Shown here: positions 61,104 through 64,000 of the stretch, piece after piece
How positions within the stretch are numbered: position 1 is the first letter of the stretch
How the letters are laid out: every line of letters begins with the position of its first letter
NCBI RefSeq assembly: GCF_008087625.1
Contig: NZ_CP042997.1
Span: 3,782,001-3,846,000 of the forward strand
Reading direction: 5' to 3'
DNA from: Aquisphaera giovannonii
GTDB lineage: Bacteria; Planctomycetota; Planctomycetia; Isosphaerales; Isosphaeraceae
DNA: 64,000 nt
The notes under the pieces: generated by a model
Told to the model about the DNA's origin: nothing
The model's database searches: none
Seen by the model: the letters and a program-made list of their open reading frames with translations, nothing else
Position numbers and translations under genes: made by a program

Positions 61104-61754
61104 CTGCGATCTCCTGAGCGGAAACGGATTCACGACGGCCCACGGTTGGATCTCCGGGCCGAGTGGAGATGGGTTGCGTCACAACCCGAAGAGCGGAAGG
61201 GCGACAGTGGAGGCGAGAGGAGATTCCGGCAAGGATCTGCGTCCCGGGCTCAATGCGTTCCCAACCAATCAGGAACTATATCATAATCGGCGAGCCGGGC
61301 TAGATGAGTCTTTTGTAATTTGGTAAAAAGTAGGGTTACGATCTCCTGACTCGAGATTCACCTCCTCGCTGATTCCGGGCGGGCTCGCCCCGTAGATTTT
61401 TTTCTTCCTCCACCCCCCACCCTTGCACCCGCTCCGGCCCTCAACACTGCCCATCGACTGTGCCCCGCATATGCCATAAGAAGCGCGATTCGACCGCTGC
61501 CTCCTCCGCGATGAATTCCCGACGCCAGGTCGCCCGCGGATCAATCCACCTGCCTACCTCCTGTGCTCCCGCGAGCCGTATCGCCCGTCGATCCACATCC
61601 TCGACGCCCGGGCCGTTGGCCGGCCTGCAAGGCCCCGACGCGGGAATCCATCCCCGGCCATCTGGAAGGGGCCAGGCCGCGAGGAGCTTGATCGCGCCGA
61701 GTCGATCGCGCCATAATCCGGAGCGATCGAGGAATCTTCCCAACGAGGAGCCCG
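61104..61754. other. Long divergent region between RRM and GH127 genes
   Basis: About 650 bp without a gene. It includes AT-rich DNA at 61265-61330 (AACTATATCATAATCGG and TTTTGTAATTTGGTAAAAAG) and GTAGATTTTTTTCTTCC near 61393. On the minus strand TATGAT is a possible -10 for the RRM gene, giving a leader of about 170 bases, long enough for a structured, perhaps temperature-sensitive, 5' region. Open frames here are shadows. Confidence 0.45.
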
Positions 61755-64000
61755 ATGATGATTGCCCTCCTCGCCGCCGCCTGCCTGGGTCAACTTTCCC
61801 CGGGAGGTGCGAGCCCCCCGCCGCCGGTCGCGTACGTCGTTCAACCCGGCCTTGCCGACCGGATGGAAGTGCTCTCGCCCTCGCAGATCGGCGTCGGGGG
61901 CTGGCTCGGAGCCCGGATCGCCCTCAATCAGAAGCAGCGGCTTTTGAATGTGGACACCGAGCCCCTGCTCGCCGGATATCGGCGGAAGCCCGGGAGTCAT
62001 CCGTGGATCGGCGAGCACGTCGGGAAGTGGCTGCACGCCGCGACGCTCGCCTGGGCCAACACGGGCGACCTCGGGCTCAAGGCCAAGCTGGACCGAGTCG
62101 CCGCGGACCTGATCGCCTGCCAGGAGCCGGACGGATACCTCGGCACCTACGTGCCCGAGAAGCGGTTCGGCCTGTTCGAGGGTGCCGACTGGGATGTCTG
62201 GTCGCACAAGTACAACCTCATCGGGCTCCTGACCTATTACCAGCACACCGGCAACGCCCCCGCGCTCTCCTGCTGCCGGAAGATGGCGGACCTCCTCGTC
62301 GCGACGTTCCCCGCCAGGAAGAGCATCCGGGAGGCCGGCACCCACGTGGGGATGGCGGCGACGAGCGTCCTGGAGCCGATCGTGCTCCTCTATCGCTTCA
62401 CCGGGGATCCGCGCTATCTGGATTTCGCGCGGTATATCGTCAAGTCGTGGGACGAGCCCGGCGGGGCGGGGATCATCGCGTCGATCCGGGCGGGGAAGGG
62501 GCTCAACGAGACGGCCAACGGCAAGGCCTACGAGATGCTCTCGAACCTCGTGGGGCTCTGCGAGCTCGCCAGGGCGACGGGGGATGACGAGCTCGTGCAT
62601 GGCGTCCTGATCCGCGCCTGGCACGACGTCGTCGCCAATCGCCTCTACGTCACCGGGAGCACGAGCTCCCGAGAGCATTTCCAGCCGAACCGGGTCCTCC
62701 CCGACCGGCCCTCCGCCAACGTGGGCGAGACCTGCGTGACGACGACCTGGATCCAGTTCAACCTCCAGTTGCTCCGGCTCACGGGGGACGTGCGCTTCGC
62801 GAACGAGCTGGATCGATCGATCTACAATCACCTGGCCGCGGCCCAGCATCCCGGCGGGGACGACTGGTGCTACTACACGTCCCTCGAGGGGAAGAAGCCC
62901 TACGACGCGGGGATCACCTGCTGCCACTCGAGCGGGCCGCGGGGCATGGCCCTCGCCGTGCAGGCGGCCTACTTCCGGGCGGTTCGCGACGGCGGCGACG
63001 CCCTGGTCGTGAACACGCTCGAAGACTCGCGGGCGACGGCGACGCTCGGCGGGGTCGAGACCACCGTCACGCAGTCGAGCGGCTTCCCCGAAGAGGGGGT
63101 CTCCGTGCTGACGATCCACGCGGCCCGTCCCGCCCGCTTCGGGATCCGGGTCCGCGTACCGACCTGGCTGGGCGGCATCTCGGCCACCGCGGGCGGGCAG
63201 GCCGTCGAGGCCACACCCTCCCAGGGTTGGGTCGAACTCCCGGCCAGGGAATGGAAGGACGGGGATCGGGTCACCCTGAGCTTCCCCTTCTCCCCGAAGC
63301 TCGGATATCAAGGTCGGGCCTCCACCCCGGGCGGGGCCTTCCTTTCCTACGGCCCGTTCGTGCTGGCCTACGACGAGGCGAACAACCCCGGGCTGCCCCC
63401 CGCCTCGACGCTCGGCCTTGTCGAGCCGACACCGAAGTTGACGCGGGCCCTCGGCCCCGACCTGGCCTTCCTCGGCCCCGTCGCCGACCGCCGGGGGACG
63501 ATCCACCGGGCGGTCTTCGTCCCGTTCGCCGACGCGGGCGCGACGGGCGGCCGGTATCGGGTCTGGCTCCGCATGCCGGGCGAGCCGGCGAAGGCGGCGA
63601 ACTCCCTCCTGGGAGACGGGGAGGAGGCGAGGTCCCGGCCGGGCAATCAGGACGGCTCGATCGTGGACGGCGACCCGAACAGCTTCGTCGTCACCTTCGA
63701 CCGGACCCCGTCCGCGGAAGATTGGTATTCCGTCGCGCTGCCCTCGCCCGCGAGAATTACCCGGGTCGTCTTCCGCCACGGGCACAGCTTCCACGACGGC
63801 GGTTGGTTCGACGCGAGCAAGGGCCGGCCGAAGGTGCAGGTCCGCCGCTCGACTGAGGGCCCGTGGGAGACGGTCGGCGAGCTGGCCACCTATCCCGCGA
63901 CGACCGCGGCCGACCACGCCGGCCTGAAGGACGGCCAGGCCTTCGAATGCAAGCTCGTGGCGCCGGTGGCCGCCTCGGCCGTCCGCGTCATCGGCACGCC
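61755..64000 (+). CDS. GH127/DUF1680-type glycoside hydrolase (partial, runs off the window)
   Basis: At least 748 residues with no stop before the window ends. A signal peptide MMIALLAAACLG is followed by the DUF1680 (GH127, beta-L-arabinofuranosidase) barrel: LLNVDTEPLLAGYRRKPGSH, DGYLGTYVPEKRFG, SHKYNLIGLLTYYQHTG, GETCVTTTWIQFNLQLLRLT and the zinc-cysteine region ITCCHSSGPRGMAL. After about residue 560 the protein continues with beta-sandwich parts and VVFRHGHSFHDGGWFD, perhaps a carbohydrate-binding domain. AGGAG precedes the start; 61758 is an alternative ATG. Confidence 0.85.
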   Translation, partial: MMIALLAAACLGQLSPGGASPPPPVAYVVQPGLADRMEVLSPSQIGVGGWLGARIALNQKQRLLNVDTEPLLAGYRRKPGSHPWIGEHVGKWLHAATLAWANTGDLGLKAKLDRVAADLIACQEPDGYLGTYVPEKRFGLFEGADWDVWSHKYNLIGLLTYYQHTGNAPALSCCRKMADLLVATFPARKSIREAGTHVGMAATSVLEPIVLLYRFTGDPRYLDFARYIVKSWDEPGGAGIIASIRAGKGLNETANGKAYEMLSNLVGLCELARATGDDELVHGVLIRAWHDVVANRLYVTGSTSSREHFQPNRVLPDRPSANVGETCVTTTWIQFNLQLLRLTGDVRFANELDRSIYNHLAAAQHPGGDDWCYYTSLEGKKPYDAGITCCHSSGPRGMALAVQAAYFRAVRDGGDALVVNTLEDSRATATLGGVETTVTQSSGFPEEGVSVLTIHAARPARFGIRVRVPTWLGGISATAGGQAVEATPSQGWVELPAREWKDGDRVTLSFPFSPKLGYQGRASTPGGAFLSYGPFVLAYDEANNPGLPPASTLGLVEPTPKLTRALGPDLAFLGPVADRRGTIHRAVFVPFADAGATGGRYRVWLRMPGEPAKAANSLLGDGEEARSRPGNQDGSIVDGDPNSFVVTFDRTPSAEDWYSVALPSPARITRVVFRHGHSFHDGGWFDASKGRPKVQVRRSTEGPWETVGELATYPATTAADHAGLKDGQAFECKLVAPVAASAVRVIGT

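Noticed and set aside
61554-63917. A 787-residue minus-strand frame
   Set aside because: Antisense shadow of the GH127 gene; low-complexity Arg/Gly/Val content and no recognisable domain.
1-64000. CRISPR array
   Set aside because: No series of short regularly spaced repeats was seen; the repeats present are gene duplications and tRNA-derived ends.

Overview
The window reads as a piece of a high-GC planctomycete chromosome, most like the Isosphaeraceae. The signs are a DUF1559 protein with a type IV pilin-like N-terminus, two giant CRTAC1-type proteins (TPR, FG-GAP and ASPIC/UnbV), PEP-CTERM proteins, a secreted protease with the planctomycete 'LEDR' N-terminus, and small proteins with the '[12 protein letters not shown]' tail. 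The assignment rests on family recognition by eye; no search was run.

Layout. (1) 1-3031: host DNA with a large two-domain glycosyltransferase. (2) 3071-28522: a 25.4 kb integrative element in a tRNA-Leu(CAA) gene. The intact tRNA is at 28467-28549 and the displaced original 3' half at 3032-3087; both hold the same 17-bp core. Its left part has a tyrosine integrase, a translationally coupled replication-type operon (67-aa protein, excisionase-like HTH, primase-polymerase/DUF3987, TubC-like domain) and a DUF5681 protein. Its right part is a mosaic of duplicated small-gene modules and cargo: two nearly identical sigma factors, each followed by the same two small genes, an ISAzo13-like IS, a response regulator-diguanylate cyclase, a matrixin protease, a WYL-like protein, two PEP-CTERM proteins and several decayed copies. 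(3) 28653-36606: a Tad/Flp pilus locus on the minus strand, from two near-identical pilins through CpaA, CpaB, CpaE, CpaF, TadB and TadC to a small membrane protein. (4) 36960-50656: a cyclase-fold/DUF362 pair, an SPFH protein, a CRTAC1-TPR-lipoprotein-DUF1559 set with a second CRTAC1 gene facing away, and two STAS proteins. (5) 50666-64000: an htrA-trpD-MATE operon, a ThiH/HydG-like radical SAM protein, a zinc-ribbon membrane protein with a secreted partner, a DksA-like regulator, an RRM protein and the start of a GH127 enzyme.

Most interesting. First, the attachment site lies inside the integrase reading frame. In the integrated state the gene ends after 454 codons at a TAA that comes from the host tRNA half. 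The remaining 108 codons lie in frame at the opposite end of the element, so circularisation would rebuild a 559-residue integrase. Second, the two sigma genes are identical over about 930 bp except for 16 substitutions packed into 67 bp. These change seven residues of region 3.0, the segment that contacts the extended -10 element, while the companion genes have diverged. Together they suggest an element that senses its own integration state and carries paired sigma modules with different promoter preference. Both are inferences from sequence and can be tested.
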